DNA of 49,647 nucleotides from an uncultured Pirellulaceae bacterium (GTDB lineage Bacteria > Planctomycetota > Planctomycetia > Pirellulales > Pirellulaceae). The stretch lies in assembly GCA_938082855.1 (NCBI GenBank), contig CALKCC010000006.1, positions 1 through 49,647 of the forward strand. Reading direction: 5' to 3'. This document shows positions 17,158 to 26,158 of the stretch, piece after piece. Made by a program: the position numbers and the translations under genes. Under the pieces are notes generated by a model. That model was not told the origin of the DNA and did not search any database. It saw only the letters and a list, made by a program, of their open reading frames with translations. Position 1 is the first letter of the stretch. The number at the start of each line of letters is the position of its first letter.

Positions 17158-17587
17158 GATTCTGATTTTCGGAATCCTTCTGGCCTGTTTTGCTCAACAG
17201 GCTGATGCCCAAGTGATTATTTTACCCACCGGTCAGGCAACGACCATTGGAACGACAGTGAATGTACCCGACGGTGGCTTTGTCTTGTTGGGTAACGTGC
17301 ACTACGGAGCGGAAGGGATGATGCAGCGAGGTCTGCCAGGACTCATTCCCATCGTTGGTGTCGGTCCATTGCTCAACCACAGAGCATTTGGCTCACAAAA
17401 AGGTGAGACTCAAATTTATATCGGAGTCAGAATTCATGACTTTGAGGAACTTGACCGGCAGACCTTTCTCAAAGGCCAGCAGATCATCCAGGCGAAGCGA
17501 GCGGCGGGGTTTCTACCACCCGAAGAAAAGCCTTTACCCAACCGACTGCCAACGGCTTTAAAACAGTCTTTCTCTTCGGAACGTTGA
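17147..17587 (+). CDS. small secreted protein of unknown function
   Basis: The 146-residue product has a clear signal peptide (residues 1-21, ending in QQADA before QVII). The mature part is short, with Gly- and Val-rich beta segments (TVNVPDGGFVLLGNVHYG) and a basic/acidic C-terminus with PPEEKPLPN. No family is recognised. It overlaps the WD40 gene by 11 bases, so it is the last gene of the DUF1549-DUF1501-WD40 operon and may be delivered to the same periplasmic site. The following 168 bases (17588-17755) hold only a short dyad (TTGAG-A-CTCAA, 17617-17627) and no clear promoter. Confidence 0.7.
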   Translation: MRSKILIFGILLACFAQQADAQVIILPTGQATTIGTTVNVPDGGFVLLGNVHYGAEGMMQRGLPGLIPIVGVGPLLNHRAFGSQKGETQIYIGVRIHDFEELDRQTFLKGQQIIQAKRAAGFLPPEEKPLPNRLPTALKQSFSSER

Positions 17588-17755
17588 GTGCCTTGCGGCG
17601 GCTGAATGCGTTAAAATTGAGACTCAAGTGATGCAGAGTTTCAAAGTTACGTTCTTGATTGTGGTCTCTTAATATTTTGCTTGGTTTCCTTCCGTTACGC
17701 CCCAAATAGCTAACGGCATAGGTTATCTAAGCTCGTTCAAAGGGAGTAAAAGTAG

Positions 17756-20086
17756 ATGCGGCTAATGATACTGTGGTTGGGAGTCAGCCTTAGTGTGACC
17801 GGTCCTGTTTGGGGCGGGGAGCAAGCCATTTCATTCAATCGGGATGTGCTTCCTATCCTGGCAAATCATTGTTTTGCCTGCCATGGTCCGGATGCAGAGC
17901 AACGTGAGGCAGAATTGCGACTTGATATCGAGGCAGCTGCCAAAGCGGACCGAGATGGGAGTTTTGTGATTCATACGACCAGACCATCTGAGAGTTTGTT
18001 GTTGTCACGAATTCAAGAAGAGGATGCAGAACTGCAAATGCCGCCGCCGCATTTCCAAAAGCCTCTCACGAACCAACAAATGGCCACGTTACAACAGTGG
18101 ATCAAAGAAGGCGCAAAGTGGGACTCGCATTGGGCATTCAAAACACTTCGCAAGCCAGACGTGCCATTGATCACAGATGGTCACATTGGAAATGACATTG
18201 ATCGTTTTTTAATAGCCCAGTTAATACAAAGCGGCATGGAGATTACTCAAAGTGAAGCCGCTGATAAGGTCACGTTAATTCGTCGTCTCAGCTTTGATTT
18301 GCGAGGCATTCCCCCAACGTTGGAAGAAGTGACAGCCTTTGTTAGTCAGGGGCAGTCCTATGAATCGATGGTCGAGGCATTTTTAGCTTCTTCAAGCTAC
18401 GGTGAGCGGATGGCGCAATATTGGCTGGACCTTGTACGATATGCCGATTCCGGAGGTTATCACAGTGACGTCACCGTTCACATATCACCTTATCGTGATT
18501 ATGTGATCCAGTCGTTCAACGACAACTTGCCTTTTGATCAGTTCACTATCGAACAGCTGGCAGGTGACCTATTGGATGAACCAACACAGTGGCAAATTAT
18601 CGCAACGGGTTATAACCGGTTGAATAAAACAACCGAAGAGGGCGGAGCCCAGCCCGGTGAATACATCGTGAAATATGCTGCTGACCGTATTCGTACTACA
18701 TCAGGAGCCTGGTTGGGAATCACATTAGGTTGTGCAGAATGCCATGACCATAAGTACGATCCCTTTACCGCTCGGGACTTTTATAGTTTCGGAGCTTTCT
18801 TCGCTGATATACAGGAAGTTGGGCAATACACTGGCGGGCGACGAGAACCTGAAATTCGTGTGCCAACGCTACCTCAACGGGCAGAATTGGCGAGGCTCGA
18901 AGTTGAGTTGAAGCAGGCCACTGAATCAGGGGATCAGGCCAAAATTGATTCTCTGACCAAGGCGAAAGCCGAGATTGAAAAACAGTTTGTTCGCACGATG
19001 ATTACCAAGAGCGTTGCTCCGAAGGAAATTCGTATCTTGCCTCGGGGAGATTGGTTAAATAAAACGGGCGCAGTGGTAACCCCAGCATATCCAACGGCAT
19101 TGCCTCAAATGTCATCGCCACCGCAGGAAGGTATGGACCGATTAAGCAGACTGGATTTGGCTCGTTGGATTGTTGCTAGAGACAATCCTCTCACGAGCCG
19201 AGTGTTCGTAAACCGAGTTTGGAAGATGCTCTTTGGACGTGGAATTTCTTCACGGCTTGATGACTTCGGGGCTCAGGGAGAAGCTCCAACTCATCCGGAA
19301 CTATTGGACTATCTGGCCGTTCGGTTTATCGATTCTGGTTGGGATGTCAAAGATCTGATTAAGTTCATTGTTTCCTCTCATGCTTATCAACAAAGTTCAC
19401 TTGTGACGGAAAAGACGGCAGCACTCGATCCTGAGAATATGTATTTTGCTCGACAATTACGTTGGCGATTGGATGCTGAATTTATCCGGGATACGGCTCT
19501 GTTTACTTCCGGACTATTAGATAAGACGGTGGGAGGTCCCAGTGCTTTTCCATATCAGCCGGCTGGCTATTGGCAGTATTTGAATTTTCCGACTCGAAGC
19601 TGGAAAGCGGATCGTGGTTCACAGCAATATCGTCGGGGACTTTATACGCACTGGCAACGTACGTTTGTCCATCCATCGATGTTAGCTTTCGATGCTCCGA
19701 CTCGAGAAGAATGTACTGCTCAGCGTTCTGTGTCGAATACGCCCTCGGCAGCATTGGCACTGCTCAACGATCCAACCTATGTCGAGGCGGCTCGTGCGTT
19801 GGCTCAGCGAGTCCTCAAGGAAGGAGGCGACACCGATGTGGAACGAATTAACTGGTTGTTTATGACCGTGTTATCTCGGTATCCGACTGCGGAAGATCTT
19901 CCACAAGTGGCAGAGTTACTGGCTCAGTGTAAAACGCAATACACCATGGATATGAAGTCGGCTACTGAATTGCAAGAGGTCGGAGATTTTCAATTGGAAG
20001 CCGGAATTGATATCAGCGAAGCATCGGCGTGGGCGATGGTCAGCCGTGTTTTGCTCAATGTCAACGAAGCGATATTCAGAAACTAA
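17756..20086 (+). CDS. PSCyt1-DUF1549-DUF1553 secreted cytochrome-like protein
   Basis: The protein has 776 residues with a signal peptide (about 1-20). The planctomycete cytochrome C domain carries a heme site CFACH at residues 39-43 (NHCFACHGPDAEQ). The chain continues with LRLDIEAAAKAD and a low-spin-type downstream Met region (LQMPPPHFQKPLT). DUF1549 starts near DIDRFLIAQL (about 142) with LSFDLRGIPPTLEEV. A second Cys/His pair, LGCAECHDHKYDPF, lies around 322-335. DUF1553 starts near RLDLARWIVARDNPLTSRVF (about 463). This is the standard architecture of the planctomycete family. It is predicted periplasmic, possibly redox-active through heme, with the substrate unknown. AAAGGGAG lies about ten bases before ATG 17756. 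The partner DUF1501 gene starts 12 bases after it. Confidence 0.92.
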   Translation: MRLMILWLGVSLSVTGPVWGGEQAISFNRDVLPILANHCFACHGPDAEQREAELRLDIEAAAKADRDGSFVIHTTRPSESLLLSRIQEEDAELQMPPPHFQKPLTNQQMATLQQWIKEGAKWDSHWAFKTLRKPDVPLITDGHIGNDIDRFLIAQLIQSGMEITQSEAADKVTLIRRLSFDLRGIPPTLEEVTAFVSQGQSYESMVEAFLASSSYGERMAQYWLDLVRYADSGGYHSDVTVHISPYRDYVIQSFNDNLPFDQFTIEQLAGDLLDEPTQWQIIATGYNRLNKTTEEGGAQPGEYIVKYAADRIRTTSGAWLGITLGCAECHDHKYDPFTARDFYSFGAFFADIQEVGQYTGGRREPEIRVPTLPQRAELARLEVELKQATESGDQAKIDSLTKAKAEIEKQFVRTMITKSVAPKEIRILPRGDWLNKTGAVVTPAYPTALPQMSSPPQEGMDRLSRLDLARWIVARDNPLTSRVFVNRVWKMLFGRGISSRLDDFGAQGEAPTHPELLDYLAVRFIDSGWDVKDLIKFIVSSHAYQQSSLVTEKTAALDPENMYFARQLRWRLDAEFIRDTALFTSGLLDKTVGGPSAFPYQPAGYWQYLNFPTRSWKADRGSQQYRRGLYTHWQRTFVHPSMLAFDAPTREECTAQRSVSNTPSAALALLNDPTYVEAARALAQRVLKEGGDTDVERINWLFMTVLSRYPTAEDLPQVAELLAQCKTQYTMDMKSATELQEVGDFQLEAGIDISEASAWAMVSRVLLNVNEAIFRN

Positions 20087-20098
20087 GGTGATCATAGG

Positions 20099-21535
20099 AT
20101 GAAGCATACACAACCTATCAATGATGTAACTCGCCGAGCGTTTTTGGGGCGTACTTCCGGAGGCTTGGGGATGGCCGCCTTAGCAGGCTTATTGGCTGAA
20201 GAGGCACAGGGACAAGGCGAGTCTGTTGGTTTGTCACCAGGGACAGCATCGACACCTCATCTGCCGGCCCGAGCCAAACGTGTCATCTTCCTTTGCATGG
20301 CAGGCGGCCCTTCGCATTTAGAATCTTTCGACTACAAGCCAAAGCTGGCTGAAATGCATGGGCAACCGATGCCGACTTCCTACACGTCGAATCAGCCCAT
20401 CGCTCAACTGCAGGGCAAAAAACTGGTTTGTCAGGCTCCGATGATTCCCTTCAAACGATTTGGTGAATCTGGACAGCAAATTACAGAGATCTTCCCTCAC
20501 ATCGGTTCGGTGGCAGATGAGATTTGTATCATCAACAGCCTGCACACGGACCAGATTAATCATGATCCTGCTCATACAGTAATGAACACGGGGACATCGA
20601 TCTCTGGTCGTCCAAGCATGGGGTCCTGGATCACGTATGGGCTGGGAAGTGAATCAGCCAATCTTCCGGGTTTTGTCGTCCTGACCAGTAAAGGAGGTCG
20701 AAACCCTCAACCGATTGCAACGCGACAATGGCATAGTGGATTTCTTCCAGGGCGTTTTCAGGGAACTCAATTCAATTCATCAGGGGATCCGGTGCATTAC
20801 GTGCGGAATCCCTTAGGGGTGGCCTCGGCGCAACAGAAGCATGTGATTGAGGTGATCAACGGACTCAATGGAAATCGAGATAGTCTGGTCGACAATCCAG
20901 AGATTCGTACACGTATCCAGCAATATGAACTGGCATTTAGAATGCAGCAGTCGGTTCCTGAATTAATGGATATTAGTCAGGAGACTCAGGATACGCTGGA
21001 TCTTTATGGGGTAAGTGGAGCGGACGGTTCCTTCGCTTATAACTGCCTACTTGCCCGCCGGTTGGCTGAAAGTGGAGTGCGATTTATTCACCTATATCAC
21101 CGCGGTTGGGATCATCACAACGATCTGGTGCGATACATGGGTATTTGTAGTGGGTTGTGTGATCAACCAACGGCGGCGTTAATCAAAGATCTTAAACAGA
21201 GGGATATGTTGAAGGATACTTTGATTGTGTTTGGTGGTGAATTCGGTCGTACCCCCATGGCGCAAACCAATAAAGGTGCAGTAGGTCGAGATCATCACAT
21301 GCGTGCATTCAGTATGTTTTTAGCGGGGGGTGGGATCCGTGGAGGAATCACCCATGGGTCGACGGACGAGTTAGGTTACAACGCAGTCGAAGACGTCGTG
21401 CATATTAATGACCTGCATGCCACGATGCTGCATCAGCTTGGACTGGATCACGAACGGTTAACGTTTCCATATCAGGGGCGTGACTTCCGCTTAACGGATG
21501 TGGCTGGTGAAGTCATCAAACCGATTCTGACTTAA
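20099..21535 (+). CDS. Tat-exported DUF1501 protein
   Basis: The protein has 478 residues with a twin-arginine signal (TRRAFLGRTSGGLGMAAL, residues 11-28). Landmarks of the alkaline-phosphatase-like DUF1501 fold are FLCMAGGPSHLESFDYKP (about 64), LIVFGGEFGRTPMAQ (about 376) and GRDHHMRAFSMFLAGGG. It pairs with the PSCyt1-DUF1549-DUF1553 gene 12 bases upstream. The earlier DUF1501 in this window has the same relation to its own partner, so two parallel operons exist. The stop codon overlaps the stop of folC on the other strand (TTAA at 21532-21535), leaving no space for a terminator. Confidence 0.92.
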   Translation: MKHTQPINDVTRRAFLGRTSGGLGMAALAGLLAEEAQGQGESVGLSPGTASTPHLPARAKRVIFLCMAGGPSHLESFDYKPKLAEMHGQPMPTSYTSNQPIAQLQGKKLVCQAPMIPFKRFGESGQQITEIFPHIGSVADEICIINSLHTDQINHDPAHTVMNTGTSISGRPSMGSWITYGLGSESANLPGFVVLTSKGGRNPQPIATRQWHSGFLPGRFQGTQFNSSGDPVHYVRNPLGVASAQQKHVIEVINGLNGNRDSLVDNPEIRTRIQQYELAFRMQQSVPELMDISQETQDTLDLYGVSGADGSFAYNCLLARRLAESGVRFIHLYHRGWDHHNDLVRYMGICSGLCDQPTAALIKDLKQRDMLKDTLIVFGGEFGRTPMAQTNKGAVGRDHHMRAFSMFLAGGGIRGGITHGSTDELGYNAVEDVVHINDLHATMLHQLGLDHERLTFPYQGRDFRLTDVAGEVIKPILT

Positions 21536-22920
21536 GAGACTTCTGGTTTGGATTGGACCAACGGTCTGAGTTCTGCGATGAGATAGAACGATCCGGTGAC
21601 CACGATGAGGTCGTCCTGTGCTGCTTGTTGACGCACTTGTTGTAATGCTTCCACTGGGCTGTCGATGATTTGGGTTCGAGTGGCCAGATTATTACAACTG
21701 GTGACCATTGCATTGAATAAGACCTGAGGCTCAACCGATCGGGGATTTTTCTGATATTTGGTGAGCGTCAGACTGTGGAAGTGAGGAGCTAAAATCGCTC
21801 CGATTTCGTCGTATTGCTTATCCCGGCTACAACTAAGGATGAGATGTAGTTTCTTGTTGGCAAAGTGACTGTTGAGAAACTCGACTAGTGCTTCGGTGGA
21901 GTTCGGGTTGTGGGCAACATCCAAGAGAATGTTGGGTTGGCCTTCGAACATTTCCAAGCGGCCATGGCATCTTACATTGCGTAGCCCCGCACGGACCGCG
22001 TCTGGACTTAGGACGTAGCCTTGTTTGATTAGTTCGTGAATTAGCCCCAAACAGACAGCTGCATTTTTGATTTGATGGCTGCCTGGCAGTCCGATGGTTA
22101 GATCGGACCACTGTAATTGATCGTTGATTCGTACTGAGGATAGTTCGGGATGCATGGACGAGGAGGTTGCTACTTCATAAGCGATTTCGTTGGCAACGTT
22201 CAGCAATGGCGCTGTTTGAGTCGCAGCAATACGTTCAATCACCTCTCGTGGACCTGATAGGTCACATCCGTTAACTACCGGGACATTGGTTTTGATGATG
22301 CCCGCCTTTTCACCCGCGATTAATTCGAGGGTGTCTCCGAGGATCTCGGTATGGTCCAGACCAATATTGGTAATGGCCGTCAGGATAGGTTCACAAATGT
22401 TGGTGCTATCCAGTCGACCCCCAAGTCCCACTTCAATAACTGCGATATCGACATGGTGTTTGAGGAAATATAAAAATGCGAAGGCAGTCGTGATCTCAAA
22501 AAACGTAGGCTTGAGATCGATGTCGGGATTCTCGAGATCGCGTCGATCCATCTCTTCGACGGCAGGGACGATTTGATTCAGGATTTCAACAATTTCCTGT
22601 TCGCCGCTGGCAACGCCATTGATACAAAATCGTTGGCCCAGATGCTCGAGGTGAGGAGAGGTAAATAGGCCGGTGGTGTATCCGGCTTCTGTCAGAATCT
22701 GGCTCAGCATAGAGGAAACAGAGCCTTTGCCTTTGGTGCCTGCAATGTGGATGGTCGGAATCTGTGATTGCGGGTTACCCAACAGACCAGCAAGTTGTCT
22801 CATCCGCTCGAGCTTAAACGTATCGGGTGAAGTTTCCACCATCGTCCGTTCCAGATCAAATCGACTGAACAGAAATGCCTGGGCATCAGCATAAGATTGA
22901 ATGGAATTGTTCGTAGGCAT
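21532..22920 (-). CDS. folC: bifunctional folylpolyglutamate synthase/dihydrofolate synthase FolC
   Basis: FolC adds glutamate to dihydropteroate and to folates using ATP. The 462-residue product has the Mur-ligase-like P-loop IAGTKGKGSVSSM, the metal and folate region VIEVGLGGRLDSTN, ITNIGLDHTEILG, and the C-domain mark LLDVAHNPNS. I chose ATG 22920 (protein starts MPTNNSIQSY). A TTG at 22974 would add 18 residues with no family support. No strong ribosome site is visible at either. The gene converges on the DUF1501 operon and shares four bases with its end. It looks like a complete housekeeping gene. Confidence 0.93.
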   Translation of the reverse strand: MPTNNSIQSYADAQAFLFSRFDLERTMVETSPDTFKLERMRQLAGLLGNPQSQIPTIHIAGTKGKGSVSSMLSQILTEAGYTTGLFTSPHLEHLGQRFCINGVASGEQEIVEILNQIVPAVEEMDRRDLENPDIDLKPTFFEITTAFAFLYFLKHHVDIAVIEVGLGGRLDSTNICEPILTAITNIGLDHTEILGDTLELIAGEKAGIIKTNVPVVNGCDLSGPREVIERIAATQTAPLLNVANEIAYEVATSSSMHPELSSVRINDQLQWSDLTIGLPGSHQIKNAAVCLGLIHELIKQGYVLSPDAVRAGLRNVRCHGRLEMFEGQPNILLDVAHNPNSTEALVEFLNSHFANKKLHLILSCSRDKQYDEIGAILAPHFHSLTLTKYQKNPRSVEPQVLFNAMVTSCNNLATRTQIIDSPVEALQQVRQQAAQDDLIVVTGSFYLIAELRPLVQSKPEVS

Positions 22921-23277
22921 TGGTTTGACAGTTGTCAAAGTAACAGGGGGGATACGCAGCTGGCAAAGCCTCAAAGCCGCCTATCAATTGATATAACCTG
23001 TATGACCCTAATAAGGTGTTAATAACAAGCTAATTATCTCAGTTTTGATAGCATTCCTATTCCTTATTTATAGTGTTCAAGCCGCATACTTTAAGACCAC
23101 GCCAATAGGTTTTTTAACAATCTATTGAGGATGTTGGTGCGAATGGATTTGTTCGTTGAAACGAGCGAACCTCCATAGAGATATTTACGTATCAAATTAA
23201 TTACCCATACGGTTTATTTTCCGTTGTATACAGCGTTGATTTAGACCAAGTAGAGTCAGCTACCAGAAAGGTATTCG
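22921..23277. promoter_or_regulatory. divergent intergenic region between folC and the ABC exporter operon
   Basis: This AT-rich gap of 357 bases holds no credible ORF. For the exporter, TTGATA (23045-23050) and TTTATA (23067-23072) are 16 bases apart, giving a long leader of about 200 bases. A small dyad, GTTCG/CGAAC, lies in the leader (about 23152-23171). An AAAGG sits seven bases before the exporter ATG. I see no clear promoter for folC. Confidence 0.35.
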
Positions 23278-24237
23278 ATGTCCACTACAGTCGACGACAA
23301 AAAGGATGTCATCATAGAAACTCGCAACCTCACTAAGGTCTACAAGGACTTTTGGGGGCGGCCAAAAGTGAACGCTCTGGAGTCACTCGACCTGGAAGTG
23401 CGTCGTGGTGAGATCTTTGGCTTGTTGGGGCCCAACGGATCTGGAAAGTCGACGACAATTAAACTCATTCTGGGCTTACTGTTTCCAACCAGTGGTCAGG
23501 CATTGGTCTTTGATAAAGATGCTTCTGATGTTTCCAAGAATGAGCGTATTGGGTATCTGCCGGAAGAGTCCTATTTATACAAGTTCTTGAATGCGGAAGA
23601 GACATTGGACTTTTACGGTCGGCTGTTCAATATGTCGGCTGGAAGACGAAAGCAGCGTGTTCGCGACTTAATTAAGTTGATCGACATTGAGTGGGCGAAG
23701 CGTCGTCAGTTGAAAGAGTATTCGAAAGGGATGACGCGTCGTATTGGTTTGGCTCAGGCTCTGATCAACGACCCGGAACTCATCGTTCTGGATGAACCGA
23801 CCACTGGTCTGGATCCAATCGGGACGCGTGAAATGAAAGACTTGATCGTACGTTTGCGTGATCAGGGTAAGACGATTCTGATGTGTAGTCACCTATTGGC
23901 TGATGTGCAGGACGTGTGTGACCGGATCGCAATTCTACATCAGGGTGAATTGAAAGAAATGGGAGCGGTAGAAAATCTACTAAGCGTCCGCGACATTACT
24001 CAGATCCAGGCGAAAGGTCTGAGCGATGATGCTCAGCAGCAGATTCGTAAAATCATCGAAGGTGATCAGGCTGATCTGGTTTCGATGGAGAATCCAACCA
24101 CAACGCTGGAAGATCTGTTCTTAGGAATTGTCAGAGATAGTAAGGCTCGTCCCGGATACAACCGTAAGCGTGAACGTGATCAGGATGGTGAACCAGAGGC
24201 TCAGGAAGCCTCCACCGAGTCAGCAGAACAGTCGTAA
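23278..24237 (+). CDS. ABC transporter ATP-binding protein (ABC-2 type exporter)
   Basis: The 319-residue nucleotide-binding subunit has Walker [10 protein letters not shown] (about residues 52-60). The signature region is [17 protein letters not shown], where YSKGM replaces the usual LSGGQ. Walker B is [14 protein letters not shown] and the switch His is in MCSHLLADV. This is the CcmA/NatA-like group that works with ABC-2 permeases. The last 25 residues form a charged Glu/Gln-rich tail. The operon continues with the permease and a third gene with overlapping or close starts, and there is no substrate-binding protein, consistent with export. The cargo is unknown. Confidence 0.93.
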   Translation: MSTTVDDKKDVIIETRNLTKVYKDFWGRPKVNALESLDLEVRRGEIFGLLGPNGSGKSTTIKLILGLLFPTSGQALVFDKDASDVSKNERIGYLPEESYLYKFLNAEETLDFYGRLFNMSAGRRKQRVRDLIKLIDIEWAKRRQLKEYSKGMTRRIGLAQALINDPELIVLDEPTTGLDPIGTREMKDLIVRLRDQGKTILMCSHLLADVQDVCDRIAILHQGELKEMGAVENLLSVRDITQIQAKGLSDDAQQQIRKIIEGDQADLVSMENPTTTLEDLFLGIVRDSKARPGYNRKRERDQDGEPEAQEASTESAEQS

Positions 24238-24266
24238 GGTTGCGTTGCACAACGCCTTAGGTTTTT
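24235..24266 (+). terminator. hairpin plus T-run between ATPase and permease genes (attenuator-like)
   Basis: GCGTTG (24242-24247) pairs with CAACGC (24250-24255). An outer TAAGG/CCTTA pair extends it with a three-base bulge, and GTTTTT follows. Because it lies inside an operon, partial termination or mRNA processing is more likely than a true end. It could set more ATPase than permease. Confidence 0.4.
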
Positions 24267-24295
24267 AGTCAGAGTAGTATCGGAAATACAGACAA

Positions 24296-26158
24296 ATGGT
24301 CGTAGATCCCAGTGAATTTATTCCCTTTAGCGAGTGGTTGGCAAGCGCCGTAGGCGGCTTTGTTGTACTGGCGTTGGTAATCTTTGTTGCCTGGACAGTC
24401 ATTGCATTCGCCTTCACTGCCATTCGAAATACACCCCAGCAGGCAGTCTCCATCGTCGGTGGTGGCCTCAAGCGAGCCGTTCTTGAGGATTTCCCACGAA
24501 CATCCATTCGACGTATCGTCGGGATGACTCGGTTGGCCGTTCAGGAAGCGATTCGTAACAAAGTTCTGATTATCTTTGCTTTGTTTGTTGTCCTGTTGCT
24601 GTTTGCCGGTTGGTTTCTGGATGTACAGAATGATCATCCTGCTCGGCTCTATCTAGGATTTGTGATTTCCACGAGCACCTATTTGTTGTTGGCTTTAGCA
24701 ATGTTCGTCAGTGCATTCAGTTTGCCTAACGACATTAAGAATAAAACTATCTACACGATTACTACTAAGCCTGTTCGAGCCCATGAAATCTTCCTGGGCC
24801 GCGTGTTAGGGTTTGGTCTAGTCGGCACAGTATTACTGATCTTGATGGCAGTGGTAAGTTACGTGTTTGTCGTGCGGGGATTGGACCATGTCCACACGAT
24901 CGAAACGGCCTCGATCGAATGGGATGACGAAACCGGAATGGGAACAGGGTATACGTCTGTCGATTCTCACCATCGACATGATTTCTTCATCAATGGAAAT
25001 CTCGAAGGCGGCGATGACCCCGTCGGTTTTACCGAAGTCGCTCAAGGACACTCTCACGCAATCTTCAAAGACGGAGAGAACTATGTACTCGGTCCTCCCA
25101 CCGGTGACTTGTTGGCTCGCGTTCCAGTTTACGGGAGTTTAAGATTCCTCGACCGCTATGGGCGCGAAAGCGACGAAGGGGGTGACGGAGGTCTGAGTGT
25201 GGGGAAGGAATGGACCTATCGTGAGTACATTGAGGGAAATACGCTCAATACGGCAATTTGGACCTTTGAAGGTTTGACGCCTGAGATGTTTAATACCGGC
25301 CCCGCTGGCGATGAGGGGACAGTTCCTCTGGAATTAAATCTGCGAGTGTTCCGAACCACCAAAGGAGATATTGAAGGCAACATTCAAGGCGAGGTGTTAC
25401 TGGTTAATCCGGAGAAAACACTTTCGGTAGTGGATCGTTATAGCGCTCCCATTTCGTTCGAAGCAGAAGAGTTTCAAACGTTTCAGGTCAACATTGATTA
25501 CGATGAGATCCGCCGCCAGAATCCGCAAACGGCAGAGTTGGAGCAGGTGAATTTATTTCGGGATCTGGTCGTGGATGGCAAATTAGAAATTCATGTGCGT
25601 TGTCGAGAGCATGCTCAGTTCTTTGGTATGGCTCAGGCAGATTTATATATCCGTGCTCCTGAAGGTTCGTTTGAGATGAACTTCTTCAAATGCTATTTAG
25701 GTATTTGGATGCAGTTAGTTTTAGTGACATTGTTTGGCGTGTTCTTCAGTACCTTCCTCAACGGAATTGTTGCGATGGTGGCAACCTTGGCCATCGTGGT
25801 GATGGGGATATCTTCAGGATTTATCGGAGAAGTACAGTCGGGAGATGCACCAGGCGGCGGTCCGATTGAGTCACTCATTCGAAACATAACTCAGCAGGGA
25901 GCTACGGTTGACCTGGATATGGGCGAAACAGCAACATCGGTGATTCAGGCAATGGACTCTTTCTATCTGGACACGATGGAAAGCATCGCGAAACTGGCCC
26001 CGGATTTTCCAAAGTTTAACATGGCTTCCAAAGTTGCCTATGGCTACGACATTGATCTGGATCTAATATTGAAACAGATAACAACGACATTGGTGTACTT
26101 CTTTGTCCTCCTGTTTGCCGGATATTTTGTTATCTCCTCGAGGGAAATTGCAGCGTGA
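24296..26158 (+). CDS. ABC-2 type transporter permease with soluble His-rich insert
   Basis: The 620-residue protein has predicted membrane segments near residues 20-40, 88-108, 122-142 and 170-193, then about 475-495, 500-520 and 595-615. Between residues about 195 and 470 lies a large soluble insert. Its start carries HHRH (225-228) and GHSH (251-254) around a Gly/Asp-rich loop, an HxH...GHxH pattern that could hold a metal ion. A later part (GTVPLELNLRVFRTTKGD, ISFEAEEFQTFQV) looks like a beta domain. The sequence PNDIKNKTIYTITTKPV is typical of ABC-2 permeases of this type. GGAAA lies 10 bases before ATG 24296. The stop overlaps the next start (GTGA). It is predicted to form the exporter with the upstream ATPase. 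Confidence 0.85.
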   Translation: MVVDPSEFIPFSEWLASAVGGFVVLALVIFVAWTVIAFAFTAIRNTPQQAVSIVGGGLKRAVLEDFPRTSIRRIVGMTRLAVQEAIRNKVLIIFALFVVLLLFAGWFLDVQNDHPARLYLGFVISTSTYLLLALAMFVSAFSLPNDIKNKTIYTITTKPVRAHEIFLGRVLGFGLVGTVLLILMAVVSYVFVVRGLDHVHTIETASIEWDDETGMGTGYTSVDSHHRHDFFINGNLEGGDDPVGFTEVAQGHSHAIFKDGENYVLGPPTGDLLARVPVYGSLRFLDRYGRESDEGGDGGLSVGKEWTYREYIEGNTLNTAIWTFEGLTPEMFNTGPAGDEGTVPLELNLRVFRTTKGDIEGNIQGEVLLVNPEKTLSVVDRYSAPISFEAEEFQTFQVNIDYDEIRRQNPQTAELEQVNLFRDLVVDGKLEIHVRCREHAQFFGMAQADLYIRAPEGSFEMNFFKCYLGIWMQLVLVTLFGVFFSTFLNGIVAMVATLAIVVMGISSGFIGEVQSGDAPGGGPIESLIRNITQQGATVDLDMGETATSVIQAMDSFYLDTMESIAKLAPDFPKFNMASKVAYGYDIDLDLILKQITTTLVYFFVLLFAGYFVISSREIAA

